A stretch of DNA of 64,000 bases, taken from contig OZ020492.1 of the NCBI GenBank assembly GCA_963971405.1, positions 15,984,151 through 16,048,150 of the forward strand, written 5' to 3'. The first letter of the stretch is position 1; every line of letters begins with the position of its first letter. The notes beneath the pieces are model-generated. The model ran no database searches. It saw nothing but the letters and a program-made list of their open reading frames with translations, and was not told the origin of the DNA. The DNA is from Psococerastis gibbosa. Lineage: Eukaryota; Arthropoda; Insecta; Psocodea; Psocidae. Shown here one piece after another: positions 44,461 to 57,683 of this stretch. The position numbers and the translations under genes were made by a program.

Positions 44461-46010
44461 CTCCAAAGCGAACACCGCCCCTAGTACCTCGCAGGTGACA
44501 GGGTTTTTCCCAACTATCTAGCTCAGAATAGCAATGCGAACATGCAGTAGGGGCGGCCTACGCGCGCTGGCAAAAGCCATGAGACTACCTTAACTAAAAC
44601 AAAAATCAGGGTGATGCGGAAGAGAAAGTCGGCCTCTCCTAGATTGGAATAGTCCACAGGAAGACAGCACTGCTCAGAGAACGCAGTAGGCCCTCCCGTG
44701 GCCTACTCCAACCCAAGGACTCTCCTATAACCCCTTGCCGAGACCCCTCTTCCACATCAGGACGTGGTTCTACTTCGTCAAAAGAGGAGTTCCGGTTATT
44801 TGATCCACAACAGCGGTTATGTTAAAGTATTAATATATTTACGGAATAAACACCAGTGCCTGGAAACTATCCTCAACAGGTGAGGTACAGGGTCTGTCAG
44901 CGGACCTACCAAGACGCTCGTCACTGATCCACTCCTGGGGGAAAGAATGTACCCTAGTCCATTGAGGGAGGAACTTCCACCCAAAATCGACCAGTATACA
45001 CCCCAACTCCCAGGACAGGATCAGCCACGAACGCCCTAATAAGGCCGCTGACTAGACAAAAACAAAAGTACATAATAATACGGCGAAGTAACATAAGTTA
45101 CAAAGAAAGGATGCGATCTCCTATAGTGAGATGATCCCTGGCCATGGAAAACTTCCACTTGACTTGACACAAGTGAGGGCTTCTGAGAGAAGGCAGGAAA
45201 ACGCATACAGCCGAAAAGTTCACTATAAATGTCTATACAGGTGCCACTGGCCCAAGCAGTCTTCTTAAACTAAATCACAAAATTCTAATATCCCGGCAAT
45301 GGCCAGAATGCCAGGAACGACGCTAACGTCTCCCTACACGATACCTAACCTCCTCGCAGAAGCCCACACAAGGTCAAGGAGGGTAGCTAATTAATGAACA
45401 AGTTAATAATGCTGCTGGGTAGGACGCAGACTAGCTGCTCCGCCATTTTGGAAATCTACAAAGTGCTTGAAGAGCAACAGAACATGCCTACCCGGCTTTG
45501 AAAAAAACTGGACGATAGACAGATATACTAAACTGGCTGGATCTTACTTGAATGTGAATATACTGCGGTGTATAAAGATGGCTGGCTCTAGGTCTGCGAG
45601 TGCTGGTTCATGAGCTCAGCGCAGGTCCGGCAGTCCATCTGCCCGCCTGGTACTGCAACCCCCCCCCCCCAACTCCTGGTTTTTACGGTAATATGCTGCT
45701 CAGTCTCTCTTCTTGGGGCCATCCTCCGCCCAATCCTGGTGTGGCGCCGTAGCCACCCCGCCCAAGGGCGACTCCCTTTCACCACATCATTGCAGAAAAC
45801 TCATCAAAGCGATTCCAAAAAAAAGACTTTCTTACACAGCATCGCCAGGAAAAACACAGGTCCACCGCTGTCAACTGACACCACGTCATCACTGTTGTCA
45901 CCAGACAGGGTCCAGTACATTATATTAGAAGTTCCTTGGGTCCAGCTCCATGTTAAAGGTAGTATTTTTATTTGTTTACTTATGGCGGATCCTGACCGCG
46001 TGACCTGATT
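44461..46010. other. GC-richer block of unknown origin
   Basis: About 1.5 kb of balanced base composition within AT-rich DNA, with sharp borders near 44460 and 46010. The longest frame is 132 codons (45610-46008), without motif. There are no rRNA or tRNA signatures. It could be a solo LTR, a non-coding exon or an unrelated insert. No matching second copy occurs in the window. Confidence 0.4.
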
Positions 46011-46014
46011 ATTT

Positions 46015-47010
46015 CATAATAGATACTGGAGACTGCGCTAGTGTCGCGTTTCTGCCTTAACCACAAAAAAACAAACTTTCATTTTAAATTAATTTTATTT
46101 TGTTTATTTAAATGCTCATTTAAATATTCACAATTTACAAAGCATTGAATTTGTTCAGATAAACAATTTAGTTGTTAATTAATTATTGAAAATAGTGCTG
46201 TTAAACACGTAGTAAAACACAAACAAACATGGCTGATTAACTAAGTTTCTTTTATTTTCAGATAAAATGTAGCCTGAAGTTTAAAAAATGGTCATTGTTT
46301 ACAATCAATATAATTAAATTTATGGAAAATATTAAAGTTGCTTAGATAACCAATTTAATTGTAATTAATTATTAAAAGCAGTGCTTTTGACTTTCGTATT
46401 CAGATTATATTTCATAATAGATCCTGCAGATAGCGCCTTAGACAAGGAACGAATGGGGTTCATTTGTGGCGTCATTTCATAGATGGCAGCACCAGTTGCA
46501 GTGATATCAAAGCGTTGATTTTTCCATAAGCCTCAATACTAATTTAAAATGATTTTTAATTACGTATTATTTTAAAGTGATATTTTTCTATAAATCATGG
46601 AGAATATATATATATTAAATTATATGCAGCGAAATAAGGTCCAGGAATAGTAAAAATATTATAAAAAATATTAAAAGAATTAATTAGATGCTAAGAGCTT
46701 AATTTTCGCATACAAACGGTGGCAATTTTGAATAATATGGATATCGGTTTGTCGTCAGCGAACCTAGTGACCAAAACTGTCCCTACAGAACCTCATTTAG
46801 CGGTTGCAGTCGTTGACTGTCCTTAGATAAAATAAATACTTCAATTTGAGGACAAAATGGATCCTTGCTTATATTAAATATATTTAAATTTATAAAAAAA
46901 ACTAAATGTGCTTCGGTAAATAATTTTATTGTAATTAATTATTTAAAACAGTGCTTTTGACTTTCGTATTCAGACTATACTTCATAATAGATCCTGTAGG
47001 CAGCGCTGCG
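46015..47010. repeat. Three diverged direct repeats
   Basis: TTCATAATAGAT(A/C)CTG followed by an AGCGC-like word recurs at 46012, 46411 and 46980. Each is preceded by TAATTAATTATT and a GTGCTTTTGACTTTCG word (second and third copies). No gene. Confidence 0.55.
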
Positions 47011-47113
47011 GGCGGAAATACTGTGAGCGCTATCTTCTGGACCATCTAGTTACTTCTTTATCTAAGGTTGCCACTTCGCGCCAAAATTCAAACTTTTGTC
47101 CATAATAATACTC

Positions 47114-48130
47114 ATAAACAAAAAATAACAAAAACTTAGAGTTTTAGAAAAACCCGAATTAGTAAAACCCAAATAATCGTTAAGAAATCAACTTTGTCTA
47201 AGAAACCCACTTGTGTTAGTATAAAACCCTGAGCACTTTCGGCAAGAACTGCTATCTACAGAGGGAAGCCCACTAGCACAGTTACACCTTATCTGCGATT
47301 TGAGACTTGCTCAACTCAAGGAGAAGATGCAAATGTGACTAGGGAGAGGAAACCTTGGTTTATATAGGACTGGGAGCGGGGGGAGGAGGTGGTGGGAGGG
47401 GGTGTGGCTGGTTACCTGTTGCTAACCTACTTGCTAGATCTATTAGAGGGGATGATTGTGTGAATGTTATGTCGTTGTTAATTTTTCCCTATTGTATAAA
47501 GCTCTTTTGATTTCAACATTTTCAAACAAATTTGAAGTGTAACTTTTCTTTATTTTGTGTAGGGCTGTCCAATTGTGAGGATCGAATGTGTGATTTTCCG
47601 AGTTAAGGTGTTTCGCGAATGTGCTGTTGGCGTTGGTGTCTCCTATACCTGTTATATGTTCTCTGACCCTAGTTTTAAAGCTTCTGCCTGTTTGGCCTAT
47701 GTAAATAGCGTTACAATCGTTACAATTTAGACGATAAACTCCATTGCCTTTTTCCTTTTCTGGTTTGGTTTTGCAGTTCATGAGTTTATTGGCCAAATTG
47801 TTGCGGTTGTACAGGGCTGGTGTTTTGTCTGTTGTAGAAGAAATGAGGTTACTTATTTTTTCTGTGATTTTTTCTATGTATTATATCCTGAAATATGATT
47901 TATTGGTTTCCGGGTTTTCATTATTATAGTTGGTTTCATTCATAGGGATGTTAAGGAGTCGAAAAATCATACTATGGATGCAGTTCTTGCCGAAAGCGCT
48001 CAGGGTTTTATACTAACACAAGTGGGTTTCTTAGACAAAGTTAATTTCTTAACGATTATTAGGGTTTTACTAATTCGGGTTGTTATAACAAGTTTTTCGA
48101 AAACTCTAAGTTTTTGTTATATTTTGTTTA
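47114..48130 (-). mobile_element. Penelope-like element fossil (GIY-YIG part) between inverted repeats
   Basis: The minus strand 47796-47467 encodes a GIY-YIG endonuclease segment: GVYRLNCNDCNAIYIGQTGR, then R-x-R-EH and a downstream FAKHLNSENH. This is the C-terminal domain of Penelope-like retroelements. Nearly identical inverted repeats of ~140-150 bp flank it (47114-47252 and 47980-48130; both contain GTGGGTTTCTTAGACAAAGT or its inverse). Inverted pseudo-LTRs are known in this group. The RT is missing, so it is an incomplete fossil. Confidence 0.75.
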
Positions 48131-49110
48131 TTAAAATGAAATACCACGAAGTCACGAGTAATCTAATTATTTATAATAATACTCATTACAACAGGCTATA
48201 TGTTTAGGTCCACGCTTAAAGCCACCACCAGGGGTATCTGGAAATAAAAATAACGCCAATTACCTTACTTACTTAACTTAATGTGTCCACGTCACGTTAA
48301 TTTGTAGTCCACTAGGTAGCAACCGGGAGGGCAGGACACGGAAGCAGGCTCCTAGAAAATTCTTATACCACCAGTGCTACCATCATCAACAACCATTGTT
48401 GGGCATCGCTGATTTTATTATTATTATTTAGATAATTACATTGTATAACAATTTTTTTTCAACATATTGCACCTAGTCCAGGGTTACTGGACAAGGATAA
48501 AAAGTGAGGTTGTTGTTGTTGAGCTGACATAACTTAGGTCTTGGGACCTTTAGAACAGCTGAAGTATTGGGTTCACATCAGTATATTACAATTATTCATA
48601 CTCTTCGCCACAGCCAATATAATCAACTGTTGAAAAACAGTGAATTAACCTTGTTAGCAAGTTCACAGCTTCACAGGCAAGTCAATCAGATATACATTGT
48701 CAATGCTGGCAGCCCCAAGACAGTCTAACAGCGCCCACCAGTGCTGGACAGTGGCGTGTACCGCGGTTTCTTCGTACTCATTGCTTTGCTGGTAGATAAA
48801 GTATGACCTCCAGGACCAGGTGTGGCCGTATAGGTTCTGAACAGACCAGGACTAGTAACCAGAGCTACGGTCACTCGAGTTGCCTCTCTACTGACATTCA
48901 GTCTATGCAACCAACTTCTTAGGGGAGATAAATCATTTCGATTCACGCATTTCGGCCGATAGCCACCATACCATTTCAATGGCTCTATATAGGCTGTTGT
49001 CAAGATTACTCTTCAAAACTGCCAATTCTAAAGAAAGAATTGGTCCATTGGTCATTGGCCTATTCTGCCTAGTTCATCAGCCTGCTAGTTGCCGTCGATT
49101 CCTGCTGTGA
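48131..49110. other. Intergenic, no gene seen
   Basis: No motif-bearing frame. A 92-codon minus frame (49003-48725) has no support. Confidence 0.45.
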
Positions 49111-49385
49111 CAGTACATCGCCAGACAAATCTCTTTTCTTACATTAAATCCAATACGGACAAGGCATCGCCTTTATGCAAATTTCGGTCACTGCATCGCC
49201 GGTCATTACCTCGCTGACAAGTACATCGCCAAAATTGAAATATCGGGCGTTACATCGCCAGACAAGTCTCTTTTCTTACAATAAATCGAATACGGACAAC
49301 ACATCGCTGTTTATGCAAATTTTGGTCATTGCAACGCCGAGCTTCTCATCTCAACCACCAGGTGGCGACACTGCCCTCTCTTCTT
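49111..49385 (+). repeat. Two-unit tandem repeat, ~138 bp
   Basis: ACATCGCCAGACAA(A/G)TCTC, TCTTTTCTTACA, AATACGGACAA and TTTATGCAAATTT occur in both halves. The word (A/G)CATCGC recurs at short spacing throughout. Confidence 0.65.
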
Positions 49386-50581
49386 ACATTTTTTTTTAAA
49401 CAAGGGCTGTCGCACGATTTTGGATCATGGCAGTCTAATCCTAAGCCAAAACATGCACGTAATGTTGTCTTCTTATAATGTTTCATAACTCCATACCGGG
49501 AATATACTTGGGATATATCAGGTTTTCATTTTAGGGGGCATCCATAAATGGCGTAACGCTTCTGGTGGGGGGTCCCATTAGGGTTATGCTTCGTTACGAT
49601 AGGGTCTTCAATTATGAGCGACTCGCGATGCTATTTTAATCATATTATGCTGCTAGTATGACCCTCTCTTGACTATAATGTGTACCTATTCTAATCGCTT
49701 TCCGAGCCTGCCTTAATCCTGTCATGCAGATGGTAGGATTTTCAATAACTACAAAAAACTGTCGAAACATGGTTTTATTACGGTATGCAATAAAAAATCC
49801 CTTTCGGCTCTGGCCGATCAGGAGTAGTGAGATTCCGCAGACCCTGCTTTTCTTCTACGCTACCTACTGTACGCTATGTATGCAATAAAAAATTAAAAGT
49901 ACTTCATTATTTTCCCGACCACAACATAAACACACAAATCACTCTTGTGCTCCAAACAATGACGACTACGAACTTTTACTTATTAAATTATTTTTACTTT
50001 GAATGGACGTCATCTTGAAATCGTTGATGTCGTAAAAAGTGTTGATAACCATTATCGTAGATAATAATACAGGCTTCTGTCAGATTTTAGTTCATTCCTT
50101 TGCGACCAATATTAACTGAGATATAAATTATATGAGGTTTCAATCGGCAACCATCTTGTAACTTAATAGTGGATCTACTGTAGCTGGTTAACAAAATCCA
50201 TCAAGACATTTGTATGATCAATTTTTGTGCCAAGTTTCCTCAAAGTCAGATAATATTTTCGGAAGTTAGAGTGTTTCCGAAACATACATATACAGTAAGT
50301 ACATATTATATAGACTGTATATAACATTTTTGGACGGAGGGTGGTTTTAGGCTCAGGGGGTCATGAAATGAAAAGTTGTGATGATATTTTTGGAAAGTCG
50401 AACATTGGTCGCCATCTCAATAGGTAGATAAATCTCCCTAAAACAGATGAAGCCTACATAACATTTTAATATTCAATATATACAAATAAATAGAACCTGA
50501 AATACTGAAATAAATCTTACTTACAGTATATACAGCAGCATAAGCTCTTACATAGCAGCATTGAATATATAACTTTATAGA
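49386..50581. other. Intergenic, no gene seen
   Basis: AT-rich. GCATCCATAAATGGCGTAAC (49540) and other words may be MITE scraps; none could be closed. Confidence 0.45.
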
Positions 50582-50827
50582 ATGGTCACGACGGTCAAAT
50601 ATTGCAACAGAACAGGCTTTTCTGGTGAAAAACCTACAAACTAGAAAAAAGGTCGGACGTCCCGCTGGTGTCAGCCCATTGTGCAATTCGTCAGGGTCCA
50701 ACTCGTCACATCTTTACCAGGGACGGTCTAAATACCCTCACTATGCAATACTCTCAATTTCTTCCTGCCCCTTCAATTGGCTGCCTACTTTAATAATGGC
50801 CAGTGGTATATACTGTATATATTTTAT

Positions 50828-51822
50828 TGCTTTCCAATTTATACGTAGTAAAAGGAAAGCTTTGTGATGGTCGAAATTTTCGATTCCGAGATTTCAACGG
50901 ATTTACACGTTTTCAGGTCCCAGCAGCCTGATCGGGGCGTTTATAAGACCGGTATTTATTTAATCCACTGGTAAACAAGATAATTTTATAATGGAAAGTG
51001 CTATTCAAAATTTGTTTGTTTACAGTCATAATCCTAGGGTATTTATTTAACCCCGGTATTATAAACGCCTCGATCAGACTGCAGGAACCCAAAAAAGTGG
51101 TTTTTACGAAATGACTGTCTGTCTGTCTGTGTCTCGATTTCCGGGCAAACTAAGCGGTCGATTTTGATGAAATTTAGCGTGTAGGTTTACAAAAATCCTA
51201 CCTCGGGATAGTTTTTTTTATTTTGGGCCAATTCAATTTGGTTTTATTCACAAAAAACTCCCAAAAAACGTCTAAAAAAATTATTTCTCAAAAACGGCGC
51301 CAACGATTTCTTTTAAATTCTCATACATTGTAGTTGTTGTTAATGCTGACAAATTGCGGGGGGTCGCTTGCCCCTTGATAGTTTGCTTCTGGGGGTAAAA
51401 AAATAAAATAACTAAATTTTAATGAGAAATGCTAAAAAAAATAATTTTTCTGCGAAACCTTTGTATCGATGATTTCTACCATCAGGCATGTTTTAGGTGT
51501 TAGATTGAGTAACTAAACCGGATAGGTTGCTCCCCCAAAAAACACTTGATTTTGCACAAAAAATTATAGAAAATTCGCGCTCAAATGCCTTGCGTGTCCT
51601 GCCATTATTGCTGTGTGGTAATTAATGTGTTGGTCTGACCTATCTAGAATTTATCTCACTTCCTGTGGCGTCAGGTGGACAACCCCCCCCCCCCCCTCCC
51701 GAGATATCGGAAATTTTACCACTGGAATATTATTTACCATGAAATTAGGCCTACTCATATTCTCTATCTACTAATGTTGATAAATTGGAAAGCATGTTCG
51801 AGCTAACTCGGACCGGTTCTTT
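50828..51822 (+). repeat. GCTTTCC-family repeat, copy 4, with nested MITE
   Basis: Both ends are present (TTGCTTTCCAATTTATACG; CTCGGACCGGTTCTTTT). A 158-bp MITE interrupts the 5' part at 50924. Confidence 0.8.
50924..51081. mobile_element. 158-bp MITE with CAG target duplication
   Basis: CAGCCTGATCGGGGCGTTTA and its inverse AAACGCCTCGATCAGACTG form the ends. The host repeat reads GGTCCCAGGAACCC elsewhere, and here CAG is present on both sides (50921-50923 and 51082-51084). The same insertion is at 59894-60051, so it predates the segmental duplication. Confidence 0.75.
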
Positions 51823-52099
51823 TAGAATTGCAGATGATTTAATTAGACTTAATGGATCTACTATAAAATACTAAATCTACCTATTATTATTTTGAAGCCG
51901 TATATGAGAGCTTCTTCAAATTCAAATTGGAATAATGCTAAGCCGGCTATTCCACTGGTCAATAAATACTTCAAATTTGATTTTGTCATTGACGGAAAAT
52001 CATCAATGATGCTTTATTTATTTTTACAACACTTTCCACTGGTTTTCAACAATTGATAATTTTTGTTTTCAATTTTTTCCAAATTTGTAAGTTTGCCCG

Positions 52100-53617
52100 C
52101 AGTCTTTCTCAAAAAACTAAAAAAAAACGTTTAAAAAAATTATTTCTCAAAAGCGGCTCCATCGATTTCTTTTAAATTCATATATATTTTAGTCAATATT
52201 AATGTTAATAAAATGTGGGAGGTCGCTTGCCGCAAGATAGTTTGCTTCTGGGGGTAAAAAATATAAAAATGTCTAAATTTTCATGAAAAATGACTATAAA
52301 AAAAAAAAAAAATCTGCTAAACCGTCCGGAACCCAAGGCAATTGCCTAGGTTATCACCTATCCCAAGGCACTGAATTAATCGATGGCATTGCGTATTCTA
52401 GACCGGTCAGACAACACATTACCCCACAGAAATAATGGCAGGGCACGCAATGCATTTGACCGTTAATTTTCTATCATTTTTTTCAAATAAAACTTTTTTT
52501 GGGAAAGCAACCTTTCCTGTTTTCTTTACTCTTTTTAACACCTAAAACATGCCTGAAGGTATAAACCATCGATTGAAAGGTTTAGCAGATTTTTTTTAGT
52601 CATTTTCATTAAAATTTAGATATTTTTATTTTTTTACCCCCCGAAGCAAACAATCATGGGGCAAGCTACCCCCCACATTTTATTAACATTAATAAGGGCT
52701 ACAATATATGTGAACTTAAAAGAAATCGTTGGAGCCGTTTTTGAGAAATAATTTTTTTAGACGTTTTTTTTTTGGAGTTTTTTGAGAATTTTGAGATTGA
52801 GTTACCCAAAATAAAAAAAATCGCCCCGAGGTGTGATATTTATACGTAGTCTAAGGAAAGCTTTGTGATGGTTGAAATTTTCGATTCCGAGATTTCAACG
52901 GATTTACACGTTTTGAGGTCCCAGGAACCCAAAAAAGTGGTTTTTACGAAATGTCTGCCTGTCGCTCTGTCTGTTCATCGATTTCCGGGCAAACTATTCG
53001 GCCGATTTTGAATAAATTTTGCATGTAGGTTCACACAAATCATACCTCAAGACAGTTTTTTTTATTTCGGGCTAACTCAATTTGGGGGGATTCATTCTCA
53101 AAAAACTCTAAAAAATGATTTCGCCAAAACGGCTCCAACGATTTCTTTTAAATTCACATATCTTGTAGTCGTTATTAATGTTAACAAAATGCAGGGGGTC
53201 ACTTGCCCCTTGATAGTTTGCTTCTGGGGGTAAAAAAATAAAAATAACTCAATTTGCGAAACCTTTCTATCGATTATTTCTACCTTCAGGCATGTTTTAG
53301 GTGTTAAATTGATTACCGAAACCAGCCAGGTTGCAATCCCAAAAAACCATTTGGTTTTGAGCAAAAATTTTGTTTTTTGAAAAAATGATAGAAAATTTAC
53401 GCTTAAATGCATTGCGTGCCCTGCCATTATTGCTGTGTGGTATTGTGTTGGTCTGACCTATCTTGAATTTAACTCATCTCCAGTGACATCAGGTGCTACA
53501 ACCGCACCCCCCCCCCCCCGAAATATCGGAAATGTAACTATAGGAAAATTATTCATTTTCTCTACCTGCTAATTTTGATAAATTGGAAAGCATGTTCGAA
53601 TAAACTCGGACCGGTTC
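52100..53617. repeat. Composite of three GCTTTCC-family pieces
   Basis: A plus-strand internal fragment (52100-52328) is followed by a minus-strand piece (about 52380-52838). A nearly complete plus copy comes next (52839-53617, from ATACGTAGTCTAAGGAAAGC to CGGACCGGTTCTT). The head-to-head arrangement arose by nested insertion or rearrangement before the segmental duplication. Confidence 0.65.
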
Positions 53618-53884
53618 TTAGAGATGTAAAGAAAAAAACACACAAAGTAATGAACGAGGCCCGTGAACTGCTCAGTGCTTTCTAAATGAGTAAATGCTGT
53701 ACCTGGCCCTGTTCTGAAACAGGGATAAGGAAGTGTACAATGTGACTTGCAACCCCTAGCTGGACCCAGGTATGATGCTTGCGTTGAGCAACAGTTCGCC
53801 GCCAAGTATCATCTTAGTTCGCGTTTCTATAGAATGGATGGAATCGTAAATGCAGGGGCCTTTCTATAGTGTTATATATTCAAT

Positions 53885-54980
53885 GATAGCAGGTACGAGA
53901 AATAAGCATGCCATTTGTTTGACAATAAATTATTAAAGGTAGGCTATACCAGTGACGGTAAAACATGACATAATGAAGATGACAGATGTTATACTTAAAA
54001 CGCAAGGCTACTGAATTGCTATAATGATTCTCCCACTTCCAAAGTTTCATTTTAGCTGATTTCCCACTTTGCCACATGGGACTCCATTTAAATATTATTT
54101 AATTGGATATATTAGCCCAGAGTGGAAATGAAATAATATTGAGCTTATTTGCTTTTTGAGTTCTATTTGAACTACCGATTGAGTTTTCCACGTCATCATA
54201 GTAATCATAATAGACTGCCTATGAGCTATGAGCCTATGGCCCTCTCCTTCACCTAACTGTACATATCAACAACAGTTTAAAATTGCAATATAGGTTATAG
54301 GTTAATAATAATACAATAAGTTTTGTATTGTTCATGAACTAAATAAATAAACATGAGTGTCTTAGCTGTCGATTACAAAAGTCAGAACGCCAACAGACAT
54401 CCGATTACTACTTATAATAATACGAGTACTGCTAATCGCGGCATCACTATACATGAAGTTACATTCTACTGTCATTTTTCACCCATTTTAACAAACAAAT
54501 TTAAATTCATGGGAAGAAATCTTTCTTTTCCATACTACTAACAATGACATTTTTATTAAAAAAATAATTTTAAGGGGATAAAATAGATTTTCAAACATTG
54601 TCAAGTAGCCTCTTTGTTAACATTACCCTCACTACTGCTGTTTTTTTTCTATTCAAATATATTCTTAAATTCCCCTTGTTTGCCATAGATACTGTAAATA
54701 GTGCAAAAATGCATTCTTATAATTCTGCGGTATATTATATTGTAACATACTGTATGTTTGTTGTTTTGACTGGACCTACCTATACCAGAGCGTAAGGTGG
54801 CCTACATAAGTTCAATTTGAGCAACCTAAAAATATACTGAACAGAAACAAGAATAACAAGATATATCATCAGGCAAAGGTGGGTAGAAAGTATATCATAC
54901 ACCTTACAAAAATACACTCGTTCTGTGACGGCCGCATAAAAGTCTGACACGATTTTTTTCAGGAGACTAGATTCTTGAGT
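53885..54980. other. Intergenic, no gene seen
   Basis: AT-rich single-copy-looking DNA with no motif-bearing frame. Confidence 0.45.
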
Positions 54981-54984
54981 TGCA

Positions 54985-55510
54985 ATCTAAGGATTGGTCA
55001 GCAGCGAATGTTTTATTTTTCTCCTCCACTCTTGTCTGTTTTGTGCGGTCCTTTTTAGTTCTTTGCAGGTGGCGCACCCTAGGTCCTTCATGACATCTTC
55101 TAGGTACTCCTTCCTCTTTCGTCCTCTTGAGTTGGTGCCTTCAACCAAGCTCTTGAGGAGCCCTTCGTGTCTCAGAATATGCCCCATCCATTTGCCTCTT
55201 CTTGTTGAAATGGTGGCCATAATAGCTCTTTTTTCGTTTATTCTATAGAGCACTTCTTCGTTGGTTATGTGGTTCCTCCATGGGATTTTCATGATTCTTC
55301 TGTATCAACCCAACCCATAGGCTTTCAGCTTTTTTTTCATGTTCGTAAATGCACCATGTCTCACTTCCGTACAAGAGCACACTCTACACTAGAGTTTTGA
55401 GAAGTCTTTTCCTTATTTCCAAGTCGATGTTGTTAGATTCGAATATCTTTGACTTTATGTTAAAAGCTAGTCTGGCTAAGTGAGACTTGATAGGGTACCC
55501 AAAAACACTT
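54985..55510 (-). mobile_element. LINE relic: RT C-terminal end
   Basis: On the minus strand, SVLLYGSETWCIYE (about 55395-55350) is the conserved Y-G-S-E-T-W box after the RT thumb. It is followed in another frame by ITNEEVLYRINEKRAIMATI, RRGKWMGHILRHEGLLKSLV and a stop near 54987. The G-H-x-L-R-H segment and terminal EWRRKI are typical of RTE/CR1-like LINEs. 5' truncated and frameshifted. Confidence 0.75.
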
Positions 55511-57683
55511 CAACTTTACATGTTAAAGACAATTACATAGATTATACTGTTGGCTAAACAGCTCATTATAAAAAAAAATACTGCAGCAAAAAAGATTTAC
55601 CTAGGCCTATTCTGCCGTGCTAAACTTAACCTAACACTAACCATAAAAACGAAAAAAACGTTTTTGTTAATATGAATCATTGATTTGACACTTGAGAGGA
55701 CTTTTGGTTGGTGGAAATAGTTTTCTAATCATGAATGTACTGTTTTTTTTTATAACAAAATGGAGTTAGGGTACTTTGACTGAATTTTTGTACAATTTCC
55801 GGCTGCGAGATATGGACTGAACAGTGAACACACTACCCATGATTTTTTAATGCAATGTCGATGCAGGGGAGAATGCGCTAACTCAACTATAACCACGCTA
55901 AATGAGAAAGAAGCCCCATGTATCGGTCATTCTATTTGAAATGAAAATATCTGATTTATTTATAAAAGTTTTGTTAGGAGTTGGTTTTAAATTATGATTG
56001 CTTCAATAATAATCAGCGGTTTAGCTTAATGACCCTTAATTTAAAGCGCCTGAATGTATTCCCGGTCTCAAACAAAAGGTGTCTATGCGTTGTTTTTGAT
56101 TCATAATGTATTCTTTCAACATTAACAATCTGATACTCATGTTAGGGCAAACAAAAATTGTCGAATGTGTCAGGAAATAATTTTATTTATGGCCTACTAT
56201 TGCGCGTTGGAGAGATGTGTATACCTCATCGGAATTAAAAGATGCCAAAATATAAAATGGAAAATAGATCAGGGTCTTTTAGCTGAGCACGGCAGTATTG
56301 GCCAGCTCTTACGTTATTGCGTTCACCTAGTATACAAAGTAGGCTATGCCATTTTAGAAAGAAATAACATTATTTTTAATTTCATTATAAGCGCATTTTT
56401 GTCCTTTCCGCCCACTCTTACAATTAACTGATTTTAATGCATGATGTATAATTTAACCAACTTCTCAACTTATTAACATAGAAAAAAAGTACCTAGCAGG
56501 AAGATATAAGTGAACTGTTTTAGACGGGCCCAGTGCGCTACGGATAACAGTTTGTTCAAAATAACTTAGAGTAAACAGGTTACACAAAGAAATGGTGATG
56601 GCGGTGTATCCCCATTCCTCTTTCAAAAAAGCGTACAAAAATATTTCAGGCCACTTTGTTCAAACAATTTCTCCAGGGGCACCATCGGGCATCGGGCCCT
56701 CGTGTTTGCAGTTATACAAATCTTCATTTGTTAGAAATTAAACCTCACGTTACTGCTTCAAAATGAGTAAAACACAATCAGGTTTAACATGTGTATCAGT
56801 TACTTATACTTGGAACTTGACTACATAGGCTATAATTTTACAACATTTCGTATAAGTATTGTACTATTGACAGATCCCCCCTTTCCAAATTCCTGGGCAA
56901 GGCATTGGATGCCTGCTTAATTTTATTCTACGGGGTAATGGCTAGTCTTAAGCAACTCAGAAGTCTCATAATATAACTTGTTTAAAGTTAATACACCCTT
57001 CGGGTAATTGTTCATGGCGCGCAAATTTAATTTGTAGTTTAATTATACATTAGTTTTCATTCGGTATACCGCATTGGCTAATAACAATAATATTTTTTAA
57101 AATTTCAGTAGTCCTATCCAATATTTTACTCATAACTTTGGTCTGATGGTTTCTACAATAAAATAAAAATAGCTGATACTGAAATCTTTTGACGGTCACA
57201 TTCCCCTTCGTCTCTCCACAGGTTCCGTGGTCTTCCTTGCCGCCTTCTAGCTCTAAAATGAGAATCCAAGTATCTGAAACAATTGCAATTCCAGCATTAT
57301 TAATGTCAGTATAGCCTATTTCAATGGACGTAAGCAGTATACCTAATAGCAAAGTTTCAAAAAGTTCACCTTAATTGTTAGCGGTGCCATTGTGATGTAG
57401 ACCTATTTATAAGGTTGCAGTAAAATTAGAAAAATCAAATTTCACTCTTTTTTTTTACACCCATAGCAAAAATACACTAGCTTAGAGAATTTCACCCTTT
57501 TCGAAGTACGGTACTGTTCGTCGTGAAAGAAAATGTAAGACAGCATCTATGGATATGGCATACTAGCCTATACTTTTTAACGTAATGACAATAAATGCAG
57601 CCTTATTGGGATAATAGGGTGAGAGTAAGAATTTTGAATGTGTATTGCAGTGTAAGCATCTAAGCTATTAGCCTACAGTATAT
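55511..57683. other. Intergenic, no supported gene
   Basis: Open frames of 88-100 codons (56165-56431 plus; 57352-57050 minus) lack motifs. No element borders recognised. Confidence 0.45.

Larger units (their letters stand above)
50582..53884 (+). repeat. Segmental duplication, copy A
   Basis: Aligns in direct orientation with 59559-63767: GGTCACGACGGTCAAATATT at the left, GCCTGATCGGGGCGTTTATA and TATTTTGAAGCCGTATATG in the middle, and ACAGGGATAAGGAAGTGTAC at the right (53720 and 63593). It contains several GCTTTCC-family copies. Frames within it are repeat shadows. Confidence 0.85.

Noticed and set aside
45610-46008. 132-codon plus-strand open frame in the GC-richer block
   Set aside because: No motif, proline/serine noise, and an overlapping frame of similar quality.
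53098-53427. Open frame starting MAGHAMHLSVNFLSFF, repeated at 62738 and 63241
   Set aside because: Shadow of the GCTTTCC repeat; similarity follows the DNA repeat, and the ends differ at random.
57050-57352. 100-codon minus-strand open frame
   Set aside because: No domain, no splice support, AT-rich chance frame.
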